The notes beneath the pieces were generated by a model that worked only from the letters and a program-made list of their open reading frames with translations, had not been told where the DNA came from and did not search any database. Both the position numbers and the translations under genes were made by a program. 64,000 bases of DNA from Pusillimonas sp. DMV24BSW_D. Its GTDB lineage: Bacteria; Pseudomonadota; Gammaproteobacteria; Burkholderiales; Burkholderiaceae_B. Of the stretch, positions 1 through 9,084 are shown piece after piece (positions within the stretch are counted from its first letter, which is position 1; every line of letters starts with the position of its first letter). The DNA lies in the NCBI RefSeq assembly GCF_011388195.1, contig NZ_CP049990.1, positions 2,418,001 to 2,482,000 on the forward strand, given 5' to 3'.

Positions 1-969
1 ATTATGCGTTTCCACCTTCATTAAGGTGTGCACCGTGGCAGAATGAGAGCCATAAACCATAGCGCCGTTAGACGACGCCACGTGAAAGAGCGTGGCCTTG
101 CCACCTTCCATAATGGCGGCGTTATCGGAATAGGCCACCACGGTGCCGGCCGGTTGCGCCGCATGTGTGGCACGAATCATGCCGAACAAGGTGTTGTTCT
201 GAGGTTCGCCGTTAATAACCCACTGCGCATTGAAAATCTTATGACGACAGTGTTCGCTGTTCGCCTGGGCGAACATCATCAGCTCAACGTCGGTCGGGTT
301 ACGTTTCAGGCCCTTAAAAGACTGTTCCAGGTATTCAATTTCGTCATCGGAAAGCGCCAGACCCAATTCTTTGTTCGCCTGTTCCAGCGCCGCCCTGCCG
401 TGTTCCAGCACGGGGATCAACGCCATGGGTTTGCCGGGTAGCGAGGCAAATAAAGCCTGCCCTTCAAACTGCGCGTCTACAACCGTTTCGGTCATGCGGT
501 CGTGCAAACAAGCTGCAATTTGGGCCAGTTGCTCTTCCGAAACAGACTGTGTGCCCAGTAACCCTTTCGCAGGCTGAATTACATAACGAATCCCGCGTTC
601 AATGCGCCTCACAGCGTGTAACCCACAATTGTGCGCAATGTCGGTTGCTTTGCTGGCCCAGGGGGAAACCGTACCCGGACGGGGAATGACACGTAATATC
701 AGGGTGCGTTTATCTTCACTGAAAGCCGGTTCTTGAACGCCGTAATCGAGCAACTGGGTTAAACGCGCCTCACCGGCGGAATCAAGCGGCTGATCGACCC
801 AAACAAAATGCTCGTAAAAGCCGTCGATATTGGCAACAGGCAACTTCAGACGGGAAAAAGTTTGCAGCAGGCGTTCGCGACGAAAATCAGACAGAACAGA
901 AGAGCCGAGGAAATGCAAAAAGGAATTCACAGTGAGACGCGCTTGTTCAAGAGGAGAAGAAACACGCAT
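1..969 (-). CDS. purL: Phosphoribosylformylglycinamidine synthase, N-terminal part (runs off the left edge)
   Basis: PurL makes FGAM from FGAR, glutamine and ATP in de novo purine synthesis (cytoplasmic). I read this frame by reverse-complementing the sequence. The gene starts at the ATG at 969 ([12 protein letters not shown]) and stays open for 323 codons to the window edge, so about the first quarter of a protein usually near 1,300 residues is present. The diagnostic stretch [14 protein letters not shown] of FGAM synthetases is encoded around 210-250. The N-terminal PurS-like region and the linker are seen; the ATP-binding and glutaminase domains lie outside. It runs in the same direction as greB, with a gap of about 40 bp. 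ORFs on the plus strand here are antisense shadows. Confidence 0.93.
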   Translation of the reverse strand, partial: MRVSSPLEQARLTVNSFLHFLGSSVLSDFRRERLLQTFSRLKLPVANIDGFYEHFVWVDQPLDSAGEARLTQLLDYGVQEPAFSEDKRTLILRVIPRPGTVSPWASKATDIAHNCGLHAVRRIERGIRYVIQPAKGLLGTQSVSEEQLAQIAACLHDRMTETVVDAQFEGQALFASLPGKPMALIPVLEHGRAALEQANKELGLALSDDEIEYLEQSFKGLKRNPTDVELMMFAQANSEHCRHKIFNAQWVINGEPQNNTLFGMIRATHAAQPAGTVVAYSDNAAIMEGGKATLFHVASSNGAMVYGSHSATVHTLMKVETHN

Positions 970-1009
970 TTTAACGCGCTTGCCCCTGCCTGCCTGCAAG
1001 CGGCGAAAC

Positions 1010-1570
1010 CTAAGCCGGTTCGGGGTAAATGACTTCCAGAATATCAAGCTCATCAAGCCCGGCCGGGGTGCGCAAAGTAATGGTGTCGCCCTCCCGCGCT
1101 TTAAGCAACGCACGTGCAACCGGAGATATCCAGCTAATCATGCCGTTAAGCGGGTCGGCTTCGTCTACCCCCACAATGGTGACCCGGTGGTCTGTACCCG
1201 CTTTATCGCAATACAGCACAGTAGCACCGAAGAAAACCTGATCGCGATTAGGTTGCAAAGCCGGGTCTACGACCTCGGCCGCTTCAAGCCGCTTGGTTAA
1301 AAAACGAATACGGCGATCGATTTCGCGCAAACGTTTCTTGCCATAGATATAGTCACCATTTTCCGAACGGTCACCGTTCGACGCCGCCCAGGAAACCACC
1401 TGAACGACATTAGGGCGCTCTTCGTTCATTAAATGGGCCAATTCGGCACGCAAGCGCTGATATCCCGACTTGGTCATGTAATTTTTGCTGCCCTGAGGCA
1501 AGGCAATGGCTTCCGGCCCCAAGTCGTCGTCATCATCGTGATCGGATTCTTTAACAAATGCTTTATTCAT
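1010..1570 (-). CDS. greB: Transcription elongation factor GreB
   Basis: GreB stimulates RNA polymerase to cleave backtracked transcripts. The 186-residue product starts [10 protein letters not shown], a typical betaproteobacterial GreB start, followed by an acidic run (five D). Residues about 40-110 form the coiled-coil with the conserved stretches [21 protein letters not shown] and [14 protein letters not shown]; the C-terminal FKBP-like domain ends [14 protein letters not shown]. The frame is open upstream without a stop through a DUF192 domain to 1966, so the longer 318-residue ORF could also be made as one protein. I placed the start at 1570 from family length and N-terminus; no strong Shine-Dalgarno precedes it, which leaves the start less certain than the identity. 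Confidence 0.9.
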   Translation of the reverse strand: MNKAFVKESDHDDDDDLGPEAIALPQGSKNYMTKSGYQRLRAELAHLMNEERPNVVQVVSWAASNGDRSENGDYIYGKKRLREIDRRIRFLTKRLEAAEVVDPALQPNRDQVFFGATVLYCDKAGTDHRVTIVGVDEADPLNGMISWISPVARALLKAREGDTITLRTPAGLDELDILEVIYPEPA

Positions 1571-1945
1571 GGTGGAAGGCACACTAAAAACAACACGCGG
1601 CAAACCTTTCGAAGGTTGACCCAGGAACACAGAACGGCCCGGCACAAACGCCTGAGGACGACGAGCACAATACCCGGCATTCAGTTCGATAACCGAGCGC
1701 GCCCGCCGGCATATGGAAACACGCGCAGGTGCCACATTGTGCACGATTTTCAGCACGCGGTTCCGCGAACAAAGAAATACCAGATCGAGTGGGTAACGCA
1801 TACCAAAAGTATGCACCGCCCACGTGTCGAATAACCACATCGCCTCATGTGATTTGAGTCTACGGCGAAACAGCAGACCCCGCAATCGCTGCATGAGGCC
1901 GGTTGCTTTGTATACACGCAATGTTTCAATAGGGGCGCGCATCAT
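1571..1945 (-). CDS. DUF192 domain protein, in frame with greB (end of Tad operon)
   Basis: About 125 codons from ATG 1945 (MMRAPIETLRVYKATG) to the greB start encode a DUF192-like domain: RLRGLLFRR, then the family core WAVHTFGMRYPLDLVFL, then VIELNAGYC. DUF192 proteins are small beta-rich proteins of unknown activity, often secreted and sometimes next to tad genes. The first possible ATG is at 1966, 4 bp past the tadC stop; 1945 or 1942 is preferred because AAGG lies about 10 nt upstream. There is no stop codon before greB, so the two domains form one 311-318 residue ORF. Whether the product is a fusion, or ribosomes re-initiate at 1570, cannot be told from sequence. No signal peptide is visible. 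Confidence 0.7.
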
Positions 1946-1969
1946 CCTAATGCCTTGGCAGAACATGCG

Positions 1970-2872
1970 TCATACGACACCCGCAAAAAATTTTATTGCG
2001 ATCGGAAAGCCAATAATTAAAAACGTACAAGGAAAAATGCACACCACCATGGGGAACAGCATTTTTACCGGCGCCTGCAAGGCCATTTTTTCTGCCCGCA
2101 GGAACCGCTCGGCACGACGCTGATCGGACTGAGCACGTAAGACTGGTGCCAGATTCATGCCCATCTGTTCGGCTTGCTCCAAAGTTTGCACCCATTGCTT
2201 GATTTCCGGTAAACCCGATCGATGCGCCAATGAGCTCAACGCCTCATGACGTGGTGTACCTGTACGCAATTCAGCCAGCGTAATTCGCAACAATTCAAGC
2301 AATGGGCCCGACGGCCCATGTTGTGACGCCTGTTGCAACGCGCCTTGCAAATTCAACCCTGCTTCTACGCAAAGCGTGACCATGTCCAGCAAAAAAGGAA
2401 AGTCCACCAACATCCGGCGTTGTCGATGGGAGGTTAAACGCTTTAAAAAATAGCCCGGTGCGGCCGCACCGGCTCCGCCGGTTGTTAAAGCCGCCAACCA
2501 CGTTTCAAACGCTCCGGACAAACCCAAGATGCGCCCTACCACGAACCCGATTACCACGCCTACACCCAAACCCAGTAAGCGATAGGCTGTGATTCGCTCC
2601 GGTGTCCATGAACCGGACAACCCGGCGCGCTGCAAACGCAGCATGAGTTTCTTGCGCCCACGCCACCCCAACAACTGCCGCCCCAGTGGTTCCAACGCAA
2701 CCACCCAGGGATCGAGGTAGCGTAACAATCGTGCAACGCCCTGCCCGCTTTCTTTTGATGAAAAAGCAGAATTGGCGTTTTGCTGAACAGTGTCAGCCCA
2801 AGGCCGAAACAACCACCATGTCGACACCGCCAGGCTCAGGCCCGCAAACAAACAGCTTAACCAGAATGTCAT
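1970..2872 (-). CDS. tadC: Tad pilus inner-membrane platform protein TadC
   Basis: This 300-residue protein belongs to the type II secretion F (GspF/PilC-like) family that forms the inner-membrane platform of Flp/Tad pili. It has an N-terminal membrane helix (residues 1-20), a hydrophobic pair around 105-150 (LGLGVGVVIGFVVG; LAALTTGGAGAAAPGYFL), the T2SSF cytoplasmic domain about 155-285 (DMVTLCVEAGLNLQGALQQ; LEQAEQMGMNLAPVLRAQSDQRR) and a C-terminal helix ending FPIAIKFFAGVV. Its ATG overlaps the tadB stop by 4 bp (ATGA), so translation is probably coupled. TadB and TadC are normally paired, as here. Confidence 0.9.
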   Translation of the reverse strand: MTFWLSCLFAGLSLAVSTWWLFRPWADTVQQNANSAFSSKESGQGVARLLRYLDPWVVALEPLGRQLLGWRGRKKLMLRLQRAGLSGSWTPERITAYRLLGLGVGVVIGFVVGRILGLSGAFETWLAALTTGGAGAAAPGYFLKRLTSHRQRRMLVDFPFLLDMVTLCVEAGLNLQGALQQASQHGPSGPLLELLRITLAELRTGTPRHEALSSLAHRSGLPEIKQWVQTLEQAEQMGMNLAPVLRAQSDQRRAERFLRAEKMALQAPVKMLFPMVVCIFPCTFLIIGFPIAIKFFAGVV

Positions 2873-3714
2873 ACCTGAATCCTGACGATCTTACGAATAA
2901 GGAAAATGCCACTTATTTCCAGCACACTGACCAACATCAGCACGCCCCACCCAAGAGGCGTGTGCCACAACACCTGCATGGCGTCTGGCTCGAGCCCGGT
3001 TAAAACCAGACCCAGCAGCAACGGCAAGCCTGCCATCACCCAGGCTTGCATTCGGCCCTGTGCAGTTAAGGCATCAATGCGGCCAAGCAAATGTAAACGT
3101 GCGCGTAAAGTGTGGCCGATACGTTCAAGCGTTTCGGCAAGGTTTCCCCCGGTATGCAAGGCAATAGTCAACGCGGACACAAGTAATTGTGTGCCTTCAC
3201 CGGGCATACGCCGCCGCAAACTGGATAATGCTTGCTCCAGCGGCACCCCCACTCTTTGTTCTTTCAGCACCAGCCCCAATTCCTGGGCTAACGGCGCAGG
3301 CGATTGCGTCACTATCGTTTGCAGTGCCGACTGCAAACCAGCCCCGGCACGCAACGCACCTGCCAGACTTAATAGAAGATCCGGTAATTGACATTCGAAC
3401 CGAGCGTGGCGGCGTTGACGCAGCCAGCGCATTAACCAGGGGGGGCAAAATAATGCAACACCGCTGATAATCAATGTCAGGGCAATACTTTGCATCAGTC
3501 CGTATGCCACCAATCCTAACGCCGCGGCCACAAACACCGTTAAAAACCAAAGCTGCACAGGATCCAGAAATAAAAAAACTTCACTCAATTGAATATGCGC
3601 CTGGTCGGTAAAGCCGGCGCGATAACGTGAATAAGCAAACCTCAGCCCCGCTTGCACGAACCAGGCCACACCAGTAAAGGCAATCCCCGTAAAAATAATG
3701 GTTAGCGTCTCCAT
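2869..3714 (-). CDS. tadB: Tad pilus inner-membrane platform protein TadB
   Basis: TadB is the partner of TadC in the membrane platform on which the TadA ATPase acts. The chosen start is ATG 3714 (METLTIIFTGIAFTGVAWF), one base after the tadA stop, giving 281 residues; the open frame continues upstream inside tadA, but that extension has no membrane character and would overlap 100 bp. There are an N-terminal helix, a hydrophobic pair at about 65-115, the T2SSF domain (PDLLLSLAGALRAGAGLQSAL; LHTGGNLAETLERIGHTLRAR) and two C-terminal membrane segments (WVMAGLPLLLGLVL; GWGVLMLVSVLEISGIFLI). Confidence 0.9.
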   Translation of the reverse strand: METLTIIFTGIAFTGVAWFVQAGLRFAYSRYRAGFTDQAHIQLSEVFLFLDPVQLWFLTVFVAAALGLVAYGLMQSIALTLIISGVALFCPPWLMRWLRQRRHARFECQLPDLLLSLAGALRAGAGLQSALQTIVTQSPAPLAQELGLVLKEQRVGVPLEQALSSLRRRMPGEGTQLLVSALTIALHTGGNLAETLERIGHTLRARLHLLGRIDALTAQGRMQAWVMAGLPLLLGLVLTGLEPDAMQVLWHTPLGWGVLMLVSVLEISGIFLIRKIVRIQV

Positions 3715-3715
3715 G

Positions 3716-5467
3716 TTATGCGCCTTCGTTCGACAGCACACCGGTACTTTCATTGGCGATAGTGCGGGCGCTAAAAACCGCCGGTTCAAGGCCCGCATCA
3801 TGCTGCATCTGTGCACTAAAACATTCCGGAATCAATCCACATCCTTGAAACACAGGCGGATTGCCTGGTTGAAATTCAAATAGAGTTTGCGTTTGAATGC
3901 GCCCGCTTTCAATGCCGGTGACTTCGACAATGGCAGTAATCAAGCGACGACCTGAGGCCAAGCGCGCTTGCTGCACGATTAAATCGATGCTACCTGCAAT
4001 ATGCTCACGCACTGCTGCCAGAGGCAGATCCATACCCGCCATCAGAATCATGGTTTCCAAACGACCCAATGCGTCCCGGGCAGTATTGGCATGCAATGTC
4101 GTTAACGATCCTTCATGCCCTGTGTTCATGGCGGCCAGCATGTCGAACGCTTCCGCCCCGCGACACTCGCCCACCACAATACGGTCGGGCCGCATGCGAA
4201 GTGCGTTGCGCACCAGGTCACGAATATCAATTCGACCGCGCCCCTCCAAGTTCGCCGGACGTGCTTCCAGGGTAACCAAATGCGCATGGGCCAGCTTTAA
4301 CTCGGCGGAATCCTCAATCGTAACGATTCGTTCACCGTCAGGAATGCCGTTCGACAATACATTCAGCAGTGTTGTCTTGCCCGAACCCGTCCCGCCGGAC
4401 ACAAGAATATTGCGCCGGTATGTCACACAGGCCTGCAGAAAACGACTCATGGGTTCGCTCAGCGCCCCAACCCGCAGAAGGTCTTCCATCGCCAAGCGGC
4501 GCTCGGGAAATTTGCGAATGGTTAAACTGGCACCCCGCAAGGCAATGGGCGGTATCACCGCATTCACCCGCGATCCGTCTTTCAACCGGGCGTCCACCAT
4601 CGGCGCGCTTTCGTCTATACGGCGGCCAATGGGCGACACAATGCGATCAATGACAGCCAATACGGCTTGCTCACTGCTGAATACAGTGGCATGACGTTGC
4701 AGTTTCCCGGATCGTTCAACAAAAATTTCATCGTGACGATTCACCATAATCTCCGTGATTCCACGATCGGACAGCAAACTTTCAAGCGGCCCCAAACCCA
4801 CTGCTTCGTTCACGACATCGTTCACAAGCTGCGCCCGTTGCGTTACCGGCAGCACACTCTGTTCTGCGTCGACCAAACGCGTAACGATGGCACGAGCCTC
4901 GTCACGCAATGCCGTATCGCTTAACGCGGAAATGTCACGCCGCCGCAAATCGAGTGCTTCCAGCAACAAGCGATGCAATTTTTGTCGTTGAAGCAGCAAG
5001 CGTGATTGAACGATTGAAGCGTCCGGCAGAACCACTGTGTCAACATCGGATTCTGAGTCGATAGCCGGCTTGGCGTTCGGACCGACGTCTGTATTTGTTA
5101 TGGCTGGCCCAGTTTCCACCTTGTTTCGCGGCTGAGTCGGCGTTACGGGCGCTTCATACCTTAAAGCAGGTTCGAGAGTAATACGCCCTACTTCGATAAG
5201 GCATGGGCCAATAATGATCTCGTCGCCATTCTGCAAAGCCGTTTGCGGACCCGCGCGCTTACCGTTGACCAGCGTGCCGGCCAGTGAGCCTGAATCTTCC
5301 AGATGTGCCGTATCCCCGACGCCAATAATACGGGCATGTTGACGTGCAACACGCCACCCTTTCAAACACAGTCCTGAAGCGGCATCCCGACCAATTATTA
5401 AGGGCAGATCGTAATGTACTTTCTGCGTTCGACCATCTTCATAGTGAATAGTAAGTTCAATTTTCAT
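3716..5467 (-). CDS. tadA: Tad pilus assembly ATPase TadA/CpaF with N-terminal FHA domain
   Basis: This is the hexameric secretion ATPase that powers Flp pilus assembly. The 583-residue protein has two parts. Residues about 1-95 are an FHA (phosphothreonine-binding) domain: IIGRDAASG, RQHARI, DSGSLAGTLVNGKRAG. From about 150 to 540 lies the CpaF/TadA ATPase: NDVVNEAVGLGPLESLL, ITEIMVNRHDEIFVE, Walker A GGTGSGKTTLLN, EDSAELKL, the region RMRPDRIVVGECRG and a HANTARDALGRLE box. Most TadA proteins lack FHA and are nearer 430-480 residues, so the FHA part accounts for the extra length. The 5' end overlaps the secretin gene by 11 bp. Confidence 0.92.
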   Translation of the reverse strand: MKIELTIHYEDGRTQKVHYDLPLIIGRDAASGLCLKGWRVARQHARIIGVGDTAHLEDSGSLAGTLVNGKRAGPQTALQNGDEIIIGPCLIEVGRITLEPALRYEAPVTPTQPRNKVETGPAITNTDVGPNAKPAIDSESDVDTVVLPDASIVQSRLLLQRQKLHRLLLEALDLRRRDISALSDTALRDEARAIVTRLVDAEQSVLPVTQRAQLVNDVVNEAVGLGPLESLLSDRGITEIMVNRHDEIFVERSGKLQRHATVFSSEQAVLAVIDRIVSPIGRRIDESAPMVDARLKDGSRVNAVIPPIALRGASLTIRKFPERRLAMEDLLRVGALSEPMSRFLQACVTYRRNILVSGGTGSGKTTLLNVLSNGIPDGERIVTIEDSAELKLAHAHLVTLEARPANLEGRGRIDIRDLVRNALRMRPDRIVVGECRGAEAFDMLAAMNTGHEGSLTTLHANTARDALGRLETMILMAGMDLPLAAVREHIAGSIDLIVQQARLASGRRLITAIVEVTGIESGRIQTQTLFEFQPGNPPVFQGCGLIPECFSAQMQHDAGLEPAVFSARTIANESTGVLSNEGA

Positions 5468-6797
5468 ATTGGGAATTGGCCCATGTCGGCATAGGAAGTG
5501 GGTCTTCTGACGACACCAACGGCATATTCATTACCGGCGCCTCGGGAAAAGCCATATCAACATGTGCCCGCCCCTTTCTTATCCGTTCCGCCAACTGTAT
5601 CTGGTTAGCACCCACCACACGAGGTGTCACAAAAATTGCCAATTCGGTCTCACGTTTTTGATAGCGCGTTGAGCGAAACAGTTCGCCCAGAATGGGAATA
5701 CTGCCTAAACCGGGCACCGCATCAACGTTTTCAGACATCTCACGTGACAGAAAACCGGCCAACACCAAAGTTTGCCCGGATCGAACATTGAACTCAGTGG
5801 CTGCACGTCGTGTTTTAAGAGACGGCCCAGTGGGAATGGACAGTGCTGGGTCAATTGAGCTGACTTCGACCTCAATATGTGATCTAACTACGTCGTTGCC
5901 TTCGATTTGCGGCGTAATACGCAACGAAACCCCATAAGGCTTGAACGCCGTGTTGGTGTTGCCATTGGCGTCAACCGTTGAATAAGGAACTTCACCGCCC
6001 GCTAAAAACTCGGCCGTCGCCCCGCTGCGAGCCAATAACTGAGGCTGTGCCAGCACCACCGCCTCCCCGGTTTGCGCCATGGCTTTAACGCGTGCCGACA
6101 ATAAGGCATTGGCGCCAAAGTAACCCGCCGCCACGGTAGCCGGAAAAGGCAACGTTAAAGGGTTTTCCGCCGGGCGCATTTCCAACCTTGAGGACGCGCC
6201 CTCCCAGGCCACGCCCGCGCTCAAACCGCCCTGTGTTTCCGTATCCCAGCGTACACCCAACTCCCTTAACTGAGACCGAGGCACCTCGACTACTTCCACA
6301 TCGAGCAATACCATGCGGTCCCACCCAACATGGCTCGTGAAATCAACAAGCTGGGGGTAACGCTCCGCAAGTTCCGCCAGACGTCGGCGATCGCCATCCG
6401 ATAAATCATCTCCTTCTACCACTAACTTGTCGCCCACCGCGGAAACCTGTGCGTTGGGAATGCGCTCAAGCACCAAGCGCAACTCTTGCTGAGTCTGTCG
6501 CGCGCCTTCAGGCGCTACATCGACTTGGTAGCCATGACGCACACCATTGGCCGACCAGATTTGCAAAGCACTAGACCCGGCATTGCGCGCGAAAACAATC
6601 ACTTCTTTTTCCTCGGTTGTAACCGCATTCAACACATGACCATCGCCGACGGCAACACGTGCAACGTCTGGAACGGCCAGTACACGGACCTCCCCGACCT
6701 GCAATTTAAGCAACGTCTCGGTTGCCCCATAGGCAGGCCGGGCCTGTAACGCAATAAACAAGATCACACTGATTAACGGTAAATAACGCAAAAACAT
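5457..6797 (-). CDS. rcpA: Tad pilus outer-membrane secretin RcpA/CpaC
   Basis: Secretin that forms the outer-membrane channel of the Tad pilus. The 446-residue product has a signal peptide (MFLRYLPLISVILFIALQARPAYGA), a CpaC N-terminal domain (LLKLQVGEVRVLAVPDVARVAVG), a BON-like segment about 110-150, and the secretin core about 165-410 (VLLDVEVVEVPRSQLRELGV; VLAQPQLLARSGATAEFLAGGE; GVSLRITPQI; LVLAGFLSREMSENVDAVPGLGSIPILGELFRS; ELAIFVTPRVV). Its ATG directly follows the cpaB stop, with AGGAG ending 7 nt upstream. Confidence 0.93.
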   Translation of the reverse strand: MFLRYLPLISVILFIALQARPAYGATETLLKLQVGEVRVLAVPDVARVAVGDGHVLNAVTTEEKEVIVFARNAGSSALQIWSANGVRHGYQVDVAPEGARQTQQELRLVLERIPNAQVSAVGDKLVVEGDDLSDGDRRRLAELAERYPQLVDFTSHVGWDRMVLLDVEVVEVPRSQLRELGVRWDTETQGGLSAGVAWEGASSRLEMRPAENPLTLPFPATVAAGYFGANALLSARVKAMAQTGEAVVLAQPQLLARSGATAEFLAGGEVPYSTVDANGNTNTAFKPYGVSLRITPQIEGNDVVRSHIEVEVSSIDPALSIPTGPSLKTRRAATEFNVRSGQTLVLAGFLSREMSENVDAVPGLGSIPILGELFRSTRYQKRETELAIFVTPRVVGANQIQLAERIRKGRAHVDMAFPEAPVMNMPLVSSEDPLPMPTWANSQYEN

Positions 6798-7793
6798 TCA
6801 AGGCTCCTGTTCAGGCTCAAGGGACGGTTCTGCATTACTTGCCCGCCAGGCACTCGTTAACCCAGGCACATAGGGCAAATCAAACAATCCACTGGTTTGT
6901 GGGTTCTTCGGAGGTGAGGGTTGCAAACTGGGTAAACCACGCGCTTTGGTGTTTCCGTAGATAACCGGTGCACGTTTACGGGCGAAGGTATAAGGCGCCG
7001 GGCGGGCCACGCCCAGCAAACTGGCCAGATCCCCCCGCACCGCACGTTGCGACGCATGAATGTCATCCTGGCGTCGAAGGACTGCGGTAATCGTTCCCCC
7101 TTGACGCGCCGCCACCAGCTTCACAGCATCTTCCGGCGAGGTATCCAGGGTGACGGTGGAAAAGCCTCCCAACCGCGAAACACCCGAACCCGCGGTGTAC
7201 TCATCTTGCGCGAGCCCATTCCCCACCTGCTGCACCTGAGTACCCGTGGCTAATACCAAAACGCCTTGCAGTAACGGTGCAGTGATCCGTCGCCGCTGAT
7301 AATCAAACGACACATACAAGTCAATTAAGTCTCCCGGGCTGAGTAGACCGGAAACCGAATTAATTACATCAACCGGCAACGTAATTGCCCGACGCCCTTT
7401 CTGAAGACGTGAAGAAAATGGCGCAGTTGACTGCAAACGCGTGTGCGCCTCAAGAACGGGATCTCCTGCCTGCAAATCGACCCGCAACGCCCGTCCCACC
7501 AGCAGCATATGTGTTTCCGGCGAAACGCTATCACTGGAAACAAGATGGGCGGGGTACGCACGAGTAGCCAAATGCTCAGATTCAATAATGACGCCGGCGG
7601 CCAAAGGGCGGGCTGCCACGACCCGTTGCACCATGGGCACAGCCGCCTGTTCCGCCAATTGGCGCTCCCGGCTATTCAGATGCTGCTTCGCCGTTAAAGC
7701 GGCCAGCACGCCGGAACCAATCGCGACGGCTAGAATGACCCAGGTGCGCAAAGAAATCGCACGCCGGCGCATAAATACAGGATGGTTCATCAT
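6798..7793 (-). CDS. cpaB: Flp pilus assembly protein CpaB/RcpC (SAF domain)
   Basis: CpaB/RcpC proteins are periplasmic partners of the Tad secretin. From ATG 7793 the product is 331 residues: one N-terminal membrane anchor (ISLRTWVILAVAIGSGVLAAL), a SAF domain about 50-120 (VVAARPLAAGVIIESEHLATRAYP; VGRALRVDLQAGDPVLEAHT) and the CpaB core (RAITLPVDVINSVSGLLSPGDLIDLYVSF; STVTLDTSPEDAVKLVAARQGGTITAVLR). The start overlaps the previous stop as ATGA and is preceded by AGGAG at a spacing of about 7, which is why I reject the longer upstream frame. The proline-rich C-terminus is low in complexity. Confidence 0.9.
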   Translation of the reverse strand: MMNHPVFMRRRAISLRTWVILAVAIGSGVLAALTAKQHLNSRERQLAEQAAVPMVQRVVAARPLAAGVIIESEHLATRAYPAHLVSSDSVSPETHMLLVGRALRVDLQAGDPVLEAHTRLQSTAPFSSRLQKGRRAITLPVDVINSVSGLLSPGDLIDLYVSFDYQRRRITAPLLQGVLVLATGTQVQQVGNGLAQDEYTAGSGVSRLGGFSTVTLDTSPEDAVKLVAARQGGTITAVLRRQDDIHASQRAVRGDLASLLGVARPAPYTFARKRAPVIYGNTKARGLPSLQPSPPKNPQTSGLFDLPYVPGLTSAWRASNAEPSLEPEQEP

Positions 7794-8308
7794 GGCAGCT
7801 CCTGTGACGGCGCTTGCCTCAAACTTGAATAGGCCCTGGCCCAATCGTTCAAGATCGCAGCATGATCTGGGTTTATCGGCATATTGTGCGCCTCTGGTTT
7901 AAACGGTAAAACAGACAGCGTGCCTTGCACCTCCCTTTCCGCTGCATTCAAATGCAAAAGCCAATGACGCTCTTGCCGCCAGCCGGACAGCAGGACTTGA
8001 TTGGCGCCAAACAAAATTAGCTCAAATGGAGAGTCTTTTCCGGTGAAAGCGTCAAGAACGGATGCAAGCCGGGCGCGCACCGTTACACGACTGAAATGGA
8101 ACAACACCCCCTGGACCGCTATGGACTCAACAGGAGACCAACGCGCATCAGGCAAGCCGACGTACGCAATAAAACGCTCGACCTCAGTGCGTGCAGACGA
8201 TGCGTCTAACCAGTTTGACGGCGTCGCCCAGCCGACCTGCAAGGGCATTAACATGCCCGCCATCCAAATATAGAAATGCCATTTAAGAGACCGATTGACG
8301 TATTTCAT
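7790..8308 (-). CDS. Unrecognised exported protein of the Tad operon
   Basis: I do not recognise this 172-residue protein. From ATG 8308 (MKYVNRSLKWHF; AGGGGAGG lies just upstream, and the ATG overlaps the preceding stop as ATGA) it has a short positively charged start, a hydrophobic segment (FYIWMAGMLMPLQVGWA) and a probable signal peptidase site after GWA. The mature part has no cysteine and no second membrane helix. It holds alternating hydrophobic stretches (ELILFGANQVLLSGW; WLLHLNAAEREVQGTLSVLPF) suggesting a small beta-rich periplasmic domain. Position between the TadE-like and CpaB genes, with overlaps on both sides, implies a role in pilus assembly. Confidence 0.75.
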   Translation of the reverse strand: MKYVNRSLKWHFYIWMAGMLMPLQVGWATPSNWLDASSARTEVERFIAYVGLPDARWSPVESIAVQGVLFHFSRVTVRARLASVLDAFTGKDSPFELILFGANQVLLSGWRQERHWLLHLNAAEREVQGTLSVLPFKPEAHNMPINPDHAAILNDWARAYSSLRQAPSQELP

Positions 8309-9084
8309 GGCCTCCCCTTTCCTGACGGCCACCAGGGTAAACCAGACGGAAATGAAGGGGCATGGTCTTGCAAATGAAGTGACGGCACCTCATGTTGCCA
8401 GGGCTTTAACCAGTCGAACGTGGGCTCCGGACGTGACCACGGGTCATCCAGCGGTTGCAACCGTGCCCCCATCGACTGCCCGACATAACGCGACGCCTGC
8501 TCCGTTTGTGCCCACGCCAAACCGGAAGCCCGAACCCGTCGAACTACATGTCCGTCATCGCTTGCATGCCCTGTGTTCACCGCGATAAAGGATTGTCGTT
8601 GAAGATGTTCAGGCTGATTCGCGATGCCGGTTTTGGGGGAGACAGTGACCGTCACTTCACGCACCCCGGTATCGGCCAATGCCCATTGCCAGCGTAAAGT
8701 TGAAGCCAACGCGTTGGCCCCGCCGGGCTGCGCCAACTCGGGCAGCGGCGTACCAAGCTCGCCGCTCAATCTAACAGCCCGTTCATTTGCCAACCACGAG
8801 CGACCACGTAAATCTCTCCATTGTTGCCCCAAACCGGAAAAGTAAACATGAGGTGAGGCGGCGAATTGAACGTGATCCGTATTTGCTTGACGGGCCAGGT
8901 CGAAAGCCGCATAGCGACTGGCGTTCGACGCTTGCAAAGCCAGATCTTGTAAGCGAATCAGCCACCCCGACATCACCCATAACAGCAGCAAGGCGGCCAT
9001 GACCACCACGCCTTCAGTCAATGCCTGCCCTTCGTTTCGTCGCACGCAAAAGAACAGCGCTGCTGGAGGGAGAAAGCGCGCCAT
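8305..9084 (-). CDS. TadE-like pseudopilin of the Tad operon
   Basis: The 259-residue product from ATG 9084 (MARFLPPAALFFCVRRNEGQALTEGVVVMAALLLLWVMSG) shows the TadE/TadF layout: a short basic leader, the sequence RNEGQALTEG (type IV prepilin-like cleavage after G with E at +5), then one hydrophobic helix and a long extracytoplasmic domain. TadE-like pseudopilins are minor components cleaved by the TadV peptidase and needed for pilus formation. The start overlaps the preceding stop as TAATG. The C-terminal region is rich in W, P and H and is not recognised. Confidence 0.75.
   Translation of the reverse strand: MARFLPPAALFFCVRRNEGQALTEGVVVMAALLLLWVMSGWLIRLQDLALQASNASRYAAFDLARQANTDHVQFAASPHVYFSGLGQQWRDLRGRSWLANERAVRLSGELGTPLPELAQPGGANALASTLRWQWALADTGVREVTVTVSPKTGIANQPEHLQRQSFIAVNTGHASDDGHVVRRVRASGLAWAQTEQASRYVGQSMGARLQPLDDPWSRPEPTFDWLKPWQHEVPSLHLQDHAPSFPSGLPWWPSGKGRP

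Noticed and set aside
28-1300. Plus-strand ORFs across the left end (137, 74 and 156 residues)
   Set aside because: They are antisense to purL and greB, whose minus-strand products have clear family motifs.
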